Notes under the pieces: generated by a model
What the model saw: the letters and a program-made list of their open reading frames with translations, nothing else
What the model was told of the DNA's origin: nothing
Database searches by the model: none
Shown: positions 1-8,354 of the stretch, piece after piece
Position numbering within the stretch: the first letter of the stretch is position 1
Layout: every line of letters begins with the position of its first letter
From: G965227875 sp965227875
Lineage (GTDB): Bacteria; Pseudomonadota; Alphaproteobacteria; Rhizobiales; JAJFHC01
DNA: 64,000 nt
Assembly (NCBI GenBank): GCA_965227875.1
Contig: OZ245783.1
Span: forward strand, 2,790,001-2,854,000
Direction: 5' to 3'
Position numbers and translations under genes: made by a program

Positions 1-760
1 AGCTGAAGGACGTCATGTCCGAGGCCGGATAGATCGACAGCACCCAGAACCACACGACGAACCCGATGCCGACGACGCCGAGCGCCTGGAAGGCGAAGAT
101 GGCGGCCAGGCCCGGCGTCATCTCGCGCACCACTTCGCCGAAGAGGAAGGAGATCGGCACCAGCGTCACCGCCGACACCGCAAGCTGGTAGAGAAGCTGC
201 ATTTCCGGCGACGACCTGCTGAGCGCGGTGGTGCGCGCGACCAGCGCGATCCCCGCCCAGAGCGATGCGGCGACGATGCAGGCGATGTCGCCGTAGAACG
301 CGTACTGGCCGGCGGCGCCCGCATCCTTGAGCAGGGCGTAGGCGACGCCCGCCATGGCGATGGCGAGGCCCGCGAGGCGCACCGGCGTCAGGCGTTCGCC
401 CGGAATGAGGAAGTGGGCCCCCAGCGCCACCCAGAAGGGCATGGTGTAGAAGAAGACCGAGGCCCGCGCCACCGTCGTGTAGTCGAGCGCCATGAACAGG
501 AGCAGGAATTCCGTGGCGAAGAACGACCCGCTGACGAGGCCCGGCACGAGGCTTCCGTCGCTGATGGAGAGCCGCTTGCGCGCCATCATCGCGAAGACGA
601 GGACGGGAAAGAACGCGCACACGGAACGGAAGCCCGCCTGGAACACCGGCTGGAGCCCGGCATTGACCACCTTGATCAGCACCTGGTTGAGGCCCAGCAG
701 GGCGGAGAAGGTGATCAGCACCACGGCGCCGAACGCGTCTATACGGTCTTTCCGCTCCAT
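1..760 (-). CDS. EamA/DMT-family membrane transporter (3' part beyond window)
   Basis: Reading the minus strand from an ATG at 758-760 gives MERKDRIDAFGAVVLIT followed by alternating hydrophobic stretches and short polar loops for about 253 codons, with no stop before the window edge. That pattern, with phrases such as NQVLIKVVNAGLQPVFQ and GLAIAMAGVAYALL, is typical of the drug/metabolite transporter superfamily with two EamA repeats of five helices. Family members are about 280-310 residues, so roughly the last helix or two are missing. The start lies 27 bases downstream of the LacI-type regulator stop on the same strand, so the two are probably co-transcribed. Its substrate is unknown; the link to the dehydrogenase pair across the divergent promoter makes a metabolite exporter or importer for that pathway plausible. 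Confidence 0.85.
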   Translation of the reverse strand, partial: MERKDRIDAFGAVVLITFSALLGLNQVLIKVVNAGLQPVFQAGFRSVCAFFPVLVFAMMARKRLSISDGSLVPGLVSGSFFATEFLLLFMALDYTTVARASVFFYTMPFWVALGAHFLIPGERLTPVRLAGLAIAMAGVAYALLKDAGAAGQYAFYGDIACIVAASLWAGIALVARTTALSRSSPEMQLLYQLAVSAVTLVPISFLFGEVVREMTPGLAAIFAFQALGVVGIGFVVWFWVLSIYPASDMTSFS

Positions 761-787
761 CGTTTTCAGGTCCTGGTGTTCGCGTCG

Positions 788-1822
788 TCAGCCGCCGGCC
801 CGCGGGGCGGCAAGCGACGCTCTGGGTTTGAATTCTGTCGGCGCGCAGAAGCCGGGCGGGGCGAATACTTCGCCGGCGCTCATGGCGATGAGGGTCTCCG
901 CCGCCTTGCGGCCCATCCACTCGTCCGAAACGCCGAGCGTGGCGAGCTGCGGCTCGGAGAAGGATGCGAGATCGATGTCGTCGAAACCGGTGACCGAGAC
1001 GTCCCCGGGGCAGGAGAGCCCGGCCTCGCGAATGCCTTTCATGGCGCCGATGGCGAGAATGTCGTTGCCGCAGACGAGCGCGGTGACCCGGCGGTCATCC
1101 TCGAGGATCCGGCGGGCGGCCGCGGCGCCGTCGGCGAGCGTGTAGCGCACCTCCGTCACCCGGCTGGGGGCCACGGGCGTGCCGTGGGCGTCGAGCGCCT
1201 CGAGGAACCCGGCCAGGCGCCCGGCCGCCCGGTCGTTGCCCGAGGTGATGCCGGCGATGACGGCGATCTCCCCGTGGCCGGCGGCCACGACCCGCGCCGC
1301 GATGTCCCGCGCGGCTGCCCGGTTGTCGAAGCCGATGCAGACATTGGGCGAGTCCTGCCGCCAGGCCCAGCAGCACACGAAGGGCAGGCGGCGGGCCCGC
1401 AGGAAGTCGTGAATGTCCTCGTCGCGGCTTTCGCCCACCAGCATCAGGCCGTCCACGCCGCGCGCCACGAGCGTCATGATCCGGGCGCGCTCGACCGCCG
1501 GATCGTATCCCGAACTGGAGATCAGCAGGGTCGTGTCGCTGTCGGCCAGCCGTTTCTGCATGGCCTGCAGGCCGCGCGCGAAGATCGCGTTGTCGATGGT
1601 GGGCACCACCACGCCCAGCGTGCCCGTCCTGTGCATGGCGAGCGTGCGGCCGCCGAAATGCGGCGCATAACCGAGCTGCGTGACCGCCGCCATGACCCGC
1701 TCGCGCGTATCCTCGCGCACCTTGCCGGGTTCATTCAGGCACCGCGACACCGTCGCCGTCGAAACCCCGGCGGCGTCGGCCACGTCTTCCAGCGTCGGAT
1801 GTCCCCAGCGTTTGCGCTCCAT
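788..1822 (-). CDS. LacI-family transcriptional regulator
   Basis: This 344-residue protein has the full LacI/GalR layout. The N-terminal helix-turn-helix is at residues 10-29 (TLEDVADAAGVSTATVSRCL), followed by the hinge and a periplasmic-binding-protein-like sensor domain (TGTLGVVVPTIDNAIFARGL; later GNDILAIGAM and SVTGFDDIDLA). It starts at an ATG 188 bases from the divergent dehydrogenase gene. A near-perfect LacI-type operator lies in that gap at 1909-1922, so it most likely controls the dehydrogenase/SDR pair, itself and the downstream transporter. The ligand cannot be read from the sequence; GntR/IdnR-like members usually sense sugars or sugar acids. The family call is firm and the target assignment is inferred from position. 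Confidence 0.95.
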   Translation of the reverse strand: MERKRWGHPTLEDVADAAGVSTATVSRCLNEPGKVREDTRERVMAAVTQLGYAPHFGGRTLAMHRTGTLGVVVPTIDNAIFARGLQAMQKRLADSDTTLLISSSGYDPAVERARIMTLVARGVDGLMLVGESRDEDIHDFLRARRLPFVCCWAWRQDSPNVCIGFDNRAAARDIAARVVAAGHGEIAVIAGITSGNDRAAGRLAGFLEALDAHGTPVAPSRVTEVRYTLADGAAAARRILEDDRRVTALVCGNDILAIGAMKGIREAGLSCPGDVSVTGFDDIDLASFSEPQLATLGVSDEWMGRKAAETLIAMSAGEVFAPPGFCAPTEFKPRASLAAPRAGG

Positions 1823-1906
1823 GGCCTTCCGTTACGCCCAAAGCGGGCCCGAGGCAACCCCGCCGCGTCTGACCGCCCGCCTCGCGGGCGAGGCGCGCAC
1901 CGCAGA

Positions 1907-1924
1907 AATGTAAGCGCTTGCATT
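1907..1924. promoter_or_regulatory. LacI-family operator
   Basis: The sequence AATGTAAGCGCTTGCATT is an 18-base inverted repeat centred on AGCGCT; only one base pair (T/G) breaks symmetry. It fits the common LacI/GalR operator with a central CG and lies between the divergent lacI-type gene and the HpsN-like gene, just upstream of a possible -35 box for the latter. Confidence 0.75.
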
Positions 1925-1929
1925 TCATC

Positions 1930-1957
1930 TTGCATTTGTGCGGCAAAGCCCTATCAA
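1930..1957 (+). promoter_or_regulatory. Possible sigma-70 promoter for the HpsN-like gene
   Basis: TTGCAT at 1930-1935 and TATCAA at 1952-1957 are spaced by 16 bases. Each matches the sigma-70 consensus only partly. The pair sits immediately downstream of the LacI-type operator and about 55 bases before the start codon. Confidence 0.35.
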
Positions 1958-2010
1958 TGTGTCGCCCGCGCAGTCGCGTTAGGGCCGGCGAGGGAGACGG
2001 GAGGCAGGAC

Positions 2011-3318
2011 ATGGCGGTCGAGTATCTCAAGCGGGCGGAGAAGACGTCCGCCACGGGCGAGGAGAGCGTGCGCGACACGGTGCAGCGCATCCTCGACGAA
2101 ATCGAGCAGGGCGGCGACGAGGTCGCCCGCGACTACGCGGCGCGGTTCGACAAGTGGGAGGGCGAGATCCGGGTCGGCGCCGCCGAGATCGCCGAGGCGT
2201 CGGCGAAGGTCAACCAGAAGCTCAAGGACGATATCCGCCACGCCCACGACAATGTCCGCCGGTTCGCCGAGGCCCAGAAGGAAACCATCGGCGAATGCGA
2301 ACTGGAGATCCGGCCGGGGCTGATCGCCGGTCAGAAGCAGATCCCCATGCAGGCGGCGGGCTGCTACGTGCCCGGCGGACGCTACAGCCACGTGGCCTCC
2401 GCCATCATGACCGTCACCACGGCAAGTGTCGCCGGCGTCGGCCATATCGCGGCCTGCTCGCCGCCGCGCCCGGGGGTCGGCATCAACCCGGCCATTCTCT
2501 ACACGCTCGACCTGTGCGGGGCCCACGCCATCCTCAATCTCGGCGGCGTCCAGGGAATCGCGGCCATGGCCTTCGGTCTCTTCGGCCTGCCGCAGGCGAA
2601 CATCCTGGTGGGGCCGGGCAACCAGTTCGTCGCCGAGGCCAAGCGCATCCTCTATGGCCGGGTCGGCATCGACATGTTCGCCGGGCCGACAGAATCCATG
2701 GTCATCGCCGACGCAACCGCCGACCCGCACGTGGTCGCGTGGGACCTCGTCGGCCAGGCCGAACACGGCTACAACTCGCCCGTCTGGCTGGTCTCGCTCG
2801 ACCGCGCGGTGGCCGAGGAGGTCGCCCGCCTGGTGCCCGAACTCATCGCGACCCTGCCCGGCGTCAACCGCGAGAGCGCCACCGACGCCTGGCGCGACTA
2901 CGGCGAGATCATTCTCGTCGGCAGCCGGGAGGAGGCGGTCGAGGTGTCCGACGACTATGCGTCGGAACACCTGCAGGTCCAGTGTGCCGACCTCGACTGG
3001 TGGCTCGACAACCTGTCCAACTACGGCTCGCTCTTCCTCGGCGAGGAGACGACCGTGGCCTATGGCGACAAGATATCCGGCCCCAACCACGTGCTGCCGA
3101 CCAAGGGGGCGGCGAAATATTCCGGCGGCCTTTCGGTCCACAAGTACATGAAGACGGTGACCTGGCAGCGCATGACCCGCGAGGCCAATCGCGACATCGC
3201 CCAGGCCTGCGCGCGCATTTCGCGGCTCGAGGGCATGGAGGCCCATGCCCGCACAGCGGATATCCGGCTTGAGAAATATTTCCCCGGCGTTAACTTCGAC
3301 CTGAGCGCGGAGGAATGA
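2011..3318 (+). CDS. HisD-superfamily dehydrogenase, probably sulfopropanediol 3-dehydrogenase-like
   Basis: This 435-residue protein belongs to the histidinol dehydrogenase superfamily. Visible hallmarks are VGPGNQFVAEAKR (NAD site), the zinc-ligand contexts LVGQAEHG and EGMEAHARTAD, the catalytic EH in YASEHLQ, and SGPNHVLPT. There are no other his genes here. The neighbours (LacI regulator, SDR oxidoreductase, transporter) suggest a catabolic member such as HpsN, which oxidises (R)-2,3-dihydroxypropane-1-sulfonate to sulfolactate in two NAD-dependent steps. The start at 2011 is chosen because GGGAGG lies just upstream and the HisD homology begins there; an in-frame upstream extension to 1918 would read through the operator. 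The exact substrate is inferred, and other short diol or polyol substrates are possible. Confidence 0.8.
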   Translation: MAVEYLKRAEKTSATGEESVRDTVQRILDEIEQGGDEVARDYAARFDKWEGEIRVGAAEIAEASAKVNQKLKDDIRHAHDNVRRFAEAQKETIGECELEIRPGLIAGQKQIPMQAAGCYVPGGRYSHVASAIMTVTTASVAGVGHIAACSPPRPGVGINPAILYTLDLCGAHAILNLGGVQGIAAMAFGLFGLPQANILVGPGNQFVAEAKRILYGRVGIDMFAGPTESMVIADATADPHVVAWDLVGQAEHGYNSPVWLVSLDRAVAEEVARLVPELIATLPGVNRESATDAWRDYGEIILVGSREEAVEVSDDYASEHLQVQCADLDWWLDNLSNYGSLFLGEETTVAYGDKISGPNHVLPTKGAAKYSGGLSVHKYMKTVTWQRMTREANRDIAQACARISRLEGMEAHARTADIRLEKYFPGVNFDLSAEE

Positions 3319-3370
3319 GGCGAACGCCCGCCCGAACCGCGAAACGAACAACGAAATCAAGGGGAAAGAC

Positions 3371-4126
3371 ATGACGCAAGGGATGTTCGACGTCACCGGC
3401 CGGGTGGCCTGCGTGACCGGGGCGAGCTCCGGCATCGGCCAGGCCATCGCCTCGGGGCTGGTGGCGGCAGGCGCCAGGGTCGTCGGCGTGGCGCGGCGGC
3501 AGGACCGGCTGGAGGCCTGGCGCAAGGAGGTCGGCGGCGAGACCGCGGCGGTCATCGCCGACCTCGCCGAGCTCGAGGCCATCCGCGACACCGCCGAAGC
3601 CGTGGCCGAACCCTTCGGCGCCCCCGAGATCCTCGTCAACGCCTCGGGGCTCAACAACCGCGAGCCCGCCGACCAGGTGACGATCGAGGGCTGGCAGGCG
3701 ACCATGGACCTCAACCTCTCCGCGCCCTTCTTCATGGCCCAGGCGCTGGTGCCCGGCATGCGCGAGAAGGGCTGGGGCCGCATCGTCAACATCGCCTCGC
3801 TCACCACCGTGCGCGCGCTGCCCGGCGCCATGGCCTACGGCGCCAGCAAGGCGGCGATCGGCCAGGTCACCCGCGCCATGGCCGAGGCCTGGTCGCGCGA
3901 CGGCATCATGGCCAACGCCATCGCGCCGGGCTTCTTCGCCACCGAGCTGACCGAGCCCGTCGTCGCCGACACCGCGCGCTGGACACGCAATGCCGAGCAG
4001 ACCTGCATCGGCCGCAATGGCGAGCTTGAAGACCTCGTCGGGCCGGCACTCTTCCTGTGCTCGCCGGCCAGCGGCTACGTGACCGGCCAGGTGCTCTTCG
4101 TGGACGGCGGATTCACGGCCAAATAG
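3371..4126 (+). CDS. SDR-family NAD(P)-dependent oxidoreductase
   Basis: This 251-residue protein is a classical short-chain dehydrogenase. It has the cofactor motif TGASSGIG near residue 17, the VNASG segment (NAG equivalent), a serine-containing strand IVNIASLTT, and the catalytic YGASK around residue 156. It ends with the usual VTGQVLFVDGGF. It follows the HisD-type gene by 52 bases on the same strand, with AAGGGGAAAG as ribosome-binding site, so the two likely form one transcript. In sulfopropanediol degraders the stereoisomer-interconverting enzymes HpsO and HpsP accompany HpsN, and this SDR could serve such a role. That pairing is inference; the family alone does not fix the substrate. 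Confidence 0.9.
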   Translation: MTQGMFDVTGRVACVTGASSGIGQAIASGLVAAGARVVGVARRQDRLEAWRKEVGGETAAVIADLAELEAIRDTAEAVAEPFGAPEILVNASGLNNREPADQVTIEGWQATMDLNLSAPFFMAQALVPGMREKGWGRIVNIASLTTVRALPGAMAYGASKAAIGQVTRAMAEAWSRDGIMANAIAPGFFATELTEPVVADTARWTRNAEQTCIGRNGELEDLVGPALFLCSPASGYVTGQVLFVDGGFTAK

Positions 4127-4131
4127 TGCCG

Positions 4132-4159
4132 CGCGCGGCGGCCAAAAAATCGCCGCGCG
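4132..4159 (+). terminator. GC-rich hairpin after the SDR gene
   Basis: A 9-bp perfect stem (CGCGCGGCG / CGCCGCGCG) encloses a 10-base A-rich loop, beginning five bases after the SDR stop. No clear T-run follows, so this may be a weak or factor-assisted terminator separating the operon from tRNA-Phe. Confidence 0.4.
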
Positions 4160-4247
4160 GTCGCGTTTGGCAACTGGACACGCGCGGCCCGATTGCATAT
4201 AAACGCCTGCGTTCGCAGCGGGCCGCACCGGCTCCATCCCGCGACAG

Positions 4248-4323
<76 letters not shown>

Positions 4324-4686
4324 TCCCTTTGCATCTGCTTTTCGGATCAAAAACTTCACACCATGCGAGACCGGGGCGGACACCGGTGCCTTCAGCGCCT
4401 CGCCAGGTGAGATACTGATCACTCCTGTCGTGCACCGGCATTTGACGCCACTTGAGCAGCGCCTTCAAATTACCCAAATGAATCGGTGGAGCGAGGCGAT
4501 GGGGGAAACCCGCCCGTTGCCACGTAAGTTGAAGATGTCGAGCGAGCGACCCGTCCTGGCGCTCGGGAGATCGTTTTGTGTCAAGGAAGGACTAAAGAAG
4601 AGATGATGTACAGCGGGAGCTTCTCTGGGCGTGGAATCAGCACCAGGTTCATCATGTCGCTCCTTCGCAAGATCGGCTGGAGCGGG

Positions 4687-5823
4687 ATGGTGCAGTTCCG
4701 GAAGAAGATGGACTTCGCCAAGGGCTGTATCATCGCGCGTGGCGGCCTTCTTTCGGTGCTCACGGTCCTGCTTGCAGCGCCTACTGCGCGGGCCGAACCG
4801 GTCACCGCGCCAGGCGACTACGGCCTGATGGCCGGACCGCATCTTGTCGTGTTCCAGAGCGGCGCAGAAGAACAGCACAGACTGGCAGCGATTTCGGTCG
4901 AGACAGGCCGGGTACTGGGGCAGATAGATGTCCCGGAGCCGGAATATTCCGGTGTTCCCGTTGTCGACGCGTGGAAGGATACAATTGTGCTTGGGGCCAA
5001 TGGACATCATCCCGACGCGCCATTGGCCAACATTTACCGTATTGCGCCGGACGGCACCCTTTCGCACTTGCGATCCTTGCACAGCCCCGAAGACAACCCC
5101 TGCATTTCGATGACCTTTGCGCTGGATGGGCCAAGCGCGACACCCCATCTTACCGTCCTGTGCCAGGAAGGGGATGGGAGGGTCATCGTTTCCGAGGGGA
5201 ACTGGCCGGACGTCACGCTTGCCACCGCCTTTCGCTTCGACTTGTCCAGCGAAACGGTGCTCGGCACCGCGGTAATGTCCAGGACCCGGCCCCGGTCTGC
5301 CCTTGTCGCGCAGCGCGGGCTGGCGGGGCACGAGGGGTGGGCGCTGGTTTCGCTGACCGGAGACAACCGCGTATCGACATTGATCGACGGCAAGGTGCGT
5401 GCGCCGATCCGTGTCATCGGGGGCGATCACCTGCGCCTCAAGAACCTGGTCCTGACCGGCGATCCGGGGCGGGACGCAACGCTTGGGTTCGATCTTGAGG
5501 GACAAGGAGGATGGCGGTTCCTGCCGCCCGGCACTGGTGATATCGCACTCCTGGCGGATACCTGGCAAGACTGGCTCGCCATAGGATGGGCCGCACCGGA
5601 AACAGCGCTGCCCTGGGGAACGGACACCGCTCAGACAATGCGTGTTTCACTTTATAAACTTGACCGCATCGTACCTGAACATGCGGCGATTCAACCGCCT
5701 TTGGTTACGATGAAGCCTGTTCAGATCAGCCGGCTCTGGATGGGAAATGGTGCCTTGGTGCTGACCACCCCGGCGGGTGTCGTCCATCACGATCTGAGTG
5801 AGCTAACGGCCGCAAGGCGTTAG
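4687..5823 (+). CDS. Secreted protein of unknown function
   Basis: I do not recognise a family. From the ATG at 4687 (preceded by GGAGCGGG) the 378-residue protein opens with a good Sec signal peptide: a basic start MVQFRKK, a hydrophobic core LLSVLTVLL, and a likely cut after PTARA. The mature part is beta-rich with repeated short strands (HLVVFQSGAEEQ, GRVLGQIDVPEPEYSG, VDAWKDTIVLGANG), which resembles a beta-propeller, but no blade motif is clear. Other in-frame starts exist at 4603, 4606 and 4708. The opposite strand also has a long open frame, but the signal peptide and ordinary protein composition favour this one. It sits between tRNA-Phe and an IS remnant, so it may be horizontally acquired. 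Confidence 0.65.
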   Translation: MVQFRKKMDFAKGCIIARGGLLSVLTVLLAAPTARAEPVTAPGDYGLMAGPHLVVFQSGAEEQHRLAAISVETGRVLGQIDVPEPEYSGVPVVDAWKDTIVLGANGHHPDAPLANIYRIAPDGTLSHLRSLHSPEDNPCISMTFALDGPSATPHLTVLCQEGDGRVIVSEGNWPDVTLATAFRFDLSSETVLGTAVMSRTRPRSALVAQRGLAGHEGWALVSLTGDNRVSTLIDGKVRAPIRVIGGDHLRLKNLVLTGDPGRDATLGFDLEGQGGWRFLPPGTGDIALLADTWQDWLAIGWAAPETALPWGTDTAQTMRVSLYKLDRIVPEHAAIQPPLVTMKPVQISRLWMGNGALVLTTPAGVVHHDLSELTAARR

Positions 5824-5889
5824 CCCGGGTGCCCTTGTGTCGATCAGTCCTGCGCGCTCAACCAGGTTGTCTGTGTTTCGTTTCGAACC

Positions 5890-5915
5890 TTGCAGAAGCT
5901 GCCAAAATTTTTTTT
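5890..5915 (+). terminator. Possible intrinsic terminator
   Basis: A short hairpin GCAG-aag-CTGC (5892-5902) is followed by a run of eight T (5908-5915), 67 bases after the stop of the secreted-protein gene. The stem is short, so confidence is limited. Confidence 0.4.
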
Positions 5916-6124
5916 CAACAGGCAGTTTTCCGCACGGCGAACCGCTGAGAAATATCGTTCCTTTGCGAACCGGCCCCGTCGCTGGACCCTCCGATAACGC
6001 TCGCAAGATCAGTTGGCGAAACCAGCCCGCCAATCTGATCAAACGGCAGAACTCCAGAATCTGCCGGGGGGAAGTTCGGTATCACTGCACAACATGAACA
6101 GAGCTTACCTATGAATGGGTACAT

Positions 6125-6247
6125 TCAGGGGAGCAGGTCAACTGGCGGATCGAATGCAACCTGAACAGGCCACACACGAGTCTCGAAGGGCTCACACCGA
6201 ACGAATATGCAACCCGGTCCCGAATGGACCACAACGTGAACAGCTAA
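6125..6247 (+). pseudogene. IS3-family transposase C-terminal remnant
   Basis: An open stretch ending in TAA at 6245-6247 reads ...NRPHTSLEGLTPNEYATR..., which is the conserved end of the rve integrase core of IS3-family transposases (consensus YNxxRPHxSLxxxTPxEF). Only about 40 codons remain; there is no upstream catalytic domain, no start codon and no recognisable terminal inverted repeat nearby. It is a decayed insertion. The whole 5824-6368 gap otherwise holds only the possible terminator at 5890 and no gene I can support. Confidence 0.8.
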
Positions 6248-6368
6248 CCTGAGAACAAGTGCATCAAGGTGAGTACATCGACCATCCCGTCGGTGGCGCA
6301 GACCGATACCTGTCAGGGGAGCATTTCACGGAACGCGGAGCCTAGCTGAATCTCTGGTGGTATCCGCT

Positions 6369-7673
6369 TCAGCGGTTCATCTGGTCGGGAAGAAACATGA
6401 CGATGTCCGGAAACACCGAGATGATCAGCACGGCGATCAGCATCAGGATGAAGAACGGGAACGCGTCGTAGGCCAGGCGGATGATGTTTGCGCCGGTTAT
6501 GTTCTGGAGGACGAACAGGTTGAAGCCCACGGGCGGCGTGATCTGGGACATCTCGACCACGAGAACGAGGAAAATGCCGAACCAGATCCGGTCGATGCCG
6601 ACGACCTCGACCATCGGCACGATGACCGCCGTCGTCAGCACCACGACGGAAATGCCGTCGAGGAAACACCCCAGCACGATGAACAGCGCGGTGAGCGCGA
6701 TCAGGAGCCCGGTCTGGGAAAAGCCCATCTCGCCGATCCATGACGCCATCGCCCTGGGAATGCCTGTGAACCCCATGGTCACGGTCAGGAACGAGGCGCC
6801 CGTCAGGATCAGCGCGATCATGCAGGACGTCCGCGTCGCGCCGATCAAGCTTTCCCGGAACACCGTCCAGGTCAGTTCGCCGTTCCACCACACCAGGCAG
6901 AGGGAGAGGACCACGCCGACGGCGGCCGCGTCCGTGGGAGACGCGATGCCGGCGTAGATCGACCCGACGACGCCCAGGATCAGCAGCAGGACGGGGATGA
7001 CGGCGCGGGTCCGGTAGACCTTCTCGAAGAAACCCAGCTTCTCCTCGTCGTTGACGGGCATCCTGTCCCGGTTCAGGAGTGCCCAGACGATGACATAGCC
7101 CATGAACAGGCAGAGCATGAGAATGCCCGGTCCGATCCCCGCGAGGAAGAGGCGCGCGATGGATTCCTCGATCGCGACGCCATAGACGATCAGGATGATC
7201 GACGGCGGGATCAGAAGGCCGAGCGTTCCCGAGCCGGCCAGCGTGCCGTTGATCATCCGCTCGTCGTAGTTGCGCTTTTTAAGCTCCGGCACGGACATCC
7301 GGCCGATCGTGGCGCATGTCGCCGCCGAAGACCCGGAGACCGCGGCAAAGATCCCGCATCCCACGATGTTGACGTGAAGCAGGTTGCCCGGAAGCCGGCG
7401 CAGCCATGGCGCGAGACTCGAGAACAGGTCCCTGGAGAGGCTCGAGCGCAGCAGGATCTCACCGATCCAGATGAACATTGGCAGCGCGGCGAGCGCCCAC
7501 GAATTGTTCGCCGACCAGGCCGTGGTCGCGAGCACCTGGCCGATCGGCGCATCGACGAAGAGCAGGAGGCCGACGAAGCCGACGAACAGGAGCGATATAG
7601 CGACCCAGACGCCGGATGCCAGCAGGCCGAAGAGAACGACGACCAGGACGATCGAGGAGACAACCTGTTCCAT
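6369..7673 (-). CDS. TRAP transporter large permease (DctM-like)
   Basis: This 434-residue very hydrophobic protein has about twelve predicted helices and the DctM signature regions: LPMFIWIGEILLRS, GCGIFAAVSGSSAATCATIGRMSVPELKKRNYD split over the conserved loop, and GTLGLLIPPSIILIVYG. It is the ion-coupled permease subunit of a tripartite ATP-independent periplasmic transporter. It starts 6 bases after the stop of the small permease gene and completes a P-Q-M set on the minus strand. The substrate cannot be deduced from this subunit. The protein ends with a normal stop; the IS3 remnant lies just beyond. Confidence 0.96.
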   Translation of the reverse strand: MEQVVSSIVLVVVLFGLLASGVWVAISLLFVGFVGLLLFVDAPIGQVLATTAWSANNSWALAALPMFIWIGEILLRSSLSRDLFSSLAPWLRRLPGNLLHVNIVGCGIFAAVSGSSAATCATIGRMSVPELKKRNYDERMINGTLAGSGTLGLLIPPSIILIVYGVAIEESIARLFLAGIGPGILMLCLFMGYVIVWALLNRDRMPVNDEEKLGFFEKVYRTRAVIPVLLLILGVVGSIYAGIASPTDAAAVGVVLSLCLVWWNGELTWTVFRESLIGATRTSCMIALILTGASFLTVTMGFTGIPRAMASWIGEMGFSQTGLLIALTALFIVLGCFLDGISVVVLTTAVIVPMVEVVGIDRIWFGIFLVLVVEMSQITPPVGFNLFVLQNITGANIIRLAYDAFPFFILMLIAVLIISVFPDIVMFLPDQMNR

Positions 7674-7679
7674 TCCGGC

Positions 7680-8228
7680 CTAACCTTCCGCGGTCCCGGT
7701 CTTGTCGGCCTCGTACAACGCTTCCCCGTGTTTCAGCTTCCGAAGGAGATTGTCCAGGAAGGCGATGAACAGGACAGCCAGGCCGAGTGGCATCGACAAT
7801 TGGGGAATCCAGAGCGGCACGGCAATGATGCCCGGCGAGACGTCGCCGAAGATCAGCGACTCGTAGACGAGATAGCCCGTCCAGTAGCAGAAATATGCCG
7901 CGCAGGCCGTGCCGAGCACGCAGCACAGCACCTCCGCCACGTGTCTTGCCGTGGCCGGCAGGTGGCTGATCACCAGCGTCACCCGGATGTGCGAACCGTT
8001 GTTCAGCGCGGCGGCGAGCGCGAAGAACGTGGCGGCCGCCAGGAAATTGCCGGTGAACTCCGCATAGGAGGGAAGCACCAGGCCGACGGCCTCGCCAATC
8101 GTCCAGACCGCAATCTTGTCGACGATGTTGAAGGAGACCTGGACGAGGACCGTCAGGCATATGCACGCGATGAACCCGGCGGCGATGTACTCACTTGCGA
8201 CGTAGATCCTGTCCAGCGCTCTCCGCAT
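7680..8228 (-). CDS. TRAP transporter small permease (DctQ-like)
   Basis: The protein has about 182 residues and four hydrophobic segments, with the conserved DctQ context WIPQLSMPLGLAVLFIAFLDNLL near the C terminus. It bridges the periplasmic binding protein and the large permease in TRAP systems. The start chosen is the ATG at 8226-8228; a GTG nine bases upstream is also in frame. It lies 6 bases upstream of dctM. It is separated from the upstream binding-protein gene by 126 bases that contain an intrinsic terminator, so its expression may depend on readthrough. Confidence 0.92.
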   Translation of the reverse strand: MRRALDRIYVASEYIAAGFIACICLTVLVQVSFNIVDKIAVWTIGEAVGLVLPSYAEFTGNFLAAATFFALAAALNNGSHIRVTLVISHLPATARHVAEVLCCVLGTACAAYFCYWTGYLVYESLIFGDVSPGIIAVPLWIPQLSMPLGLAVLFIAFLDNLLRKLKHGEALYEADKTGTAEG

Positions 8229-8292
8229 CCATCCCACCCCGCAATCGTCCCCGGTGTTTCGAATCTAAACATGGACACCCGATAGTCCATGC

Positions 8293-8325
8293 AAAAAATC
8301 AGCCGGACACGTGGTGCCCGGCTGA
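8293..8325 (-). terminator. Intrinsic terminator between dctP and dctQM
   Basis: On the minus strand an 8-bp perfect stem (TCAGCCGG / CCGGCTGA, 8318-8325 with 8299-8306) encloses an 11-base loop and is followed by six T. It lies 30 bases after the dctP stop and about 65 bases before the dctQ start, which would allow more binding protein than permease to be made. Confidence 0.85.
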
Positions 8326-8354
8326 CGGTGTGTCCGTTTCGATGTGCAGGCTGT

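Noticed and set aside
2011..3318. Histidinol dehydrogenase of histidine biosynthesis (hisD)
   Set aside because: There are no his genes nearby, and the LacI operator, SDR and transporter context is catabolic.
1954..3831. Long open frames antisense to the HisD-like and SDR genes (also 413-2323 and 3290-4237)
   Set aside because: They are high-GC shadows with Arg/Gly/Ala-rich translations, while the opposite strands encode clear enzymes.
4465..5568. A 367-codon minus-strand frame opposite the secreted protein
   Set aside because: Composition is Arg/Pro/Gln-rich without a signal or domain, while the plus strand has a signal peptide and protein-like strands.
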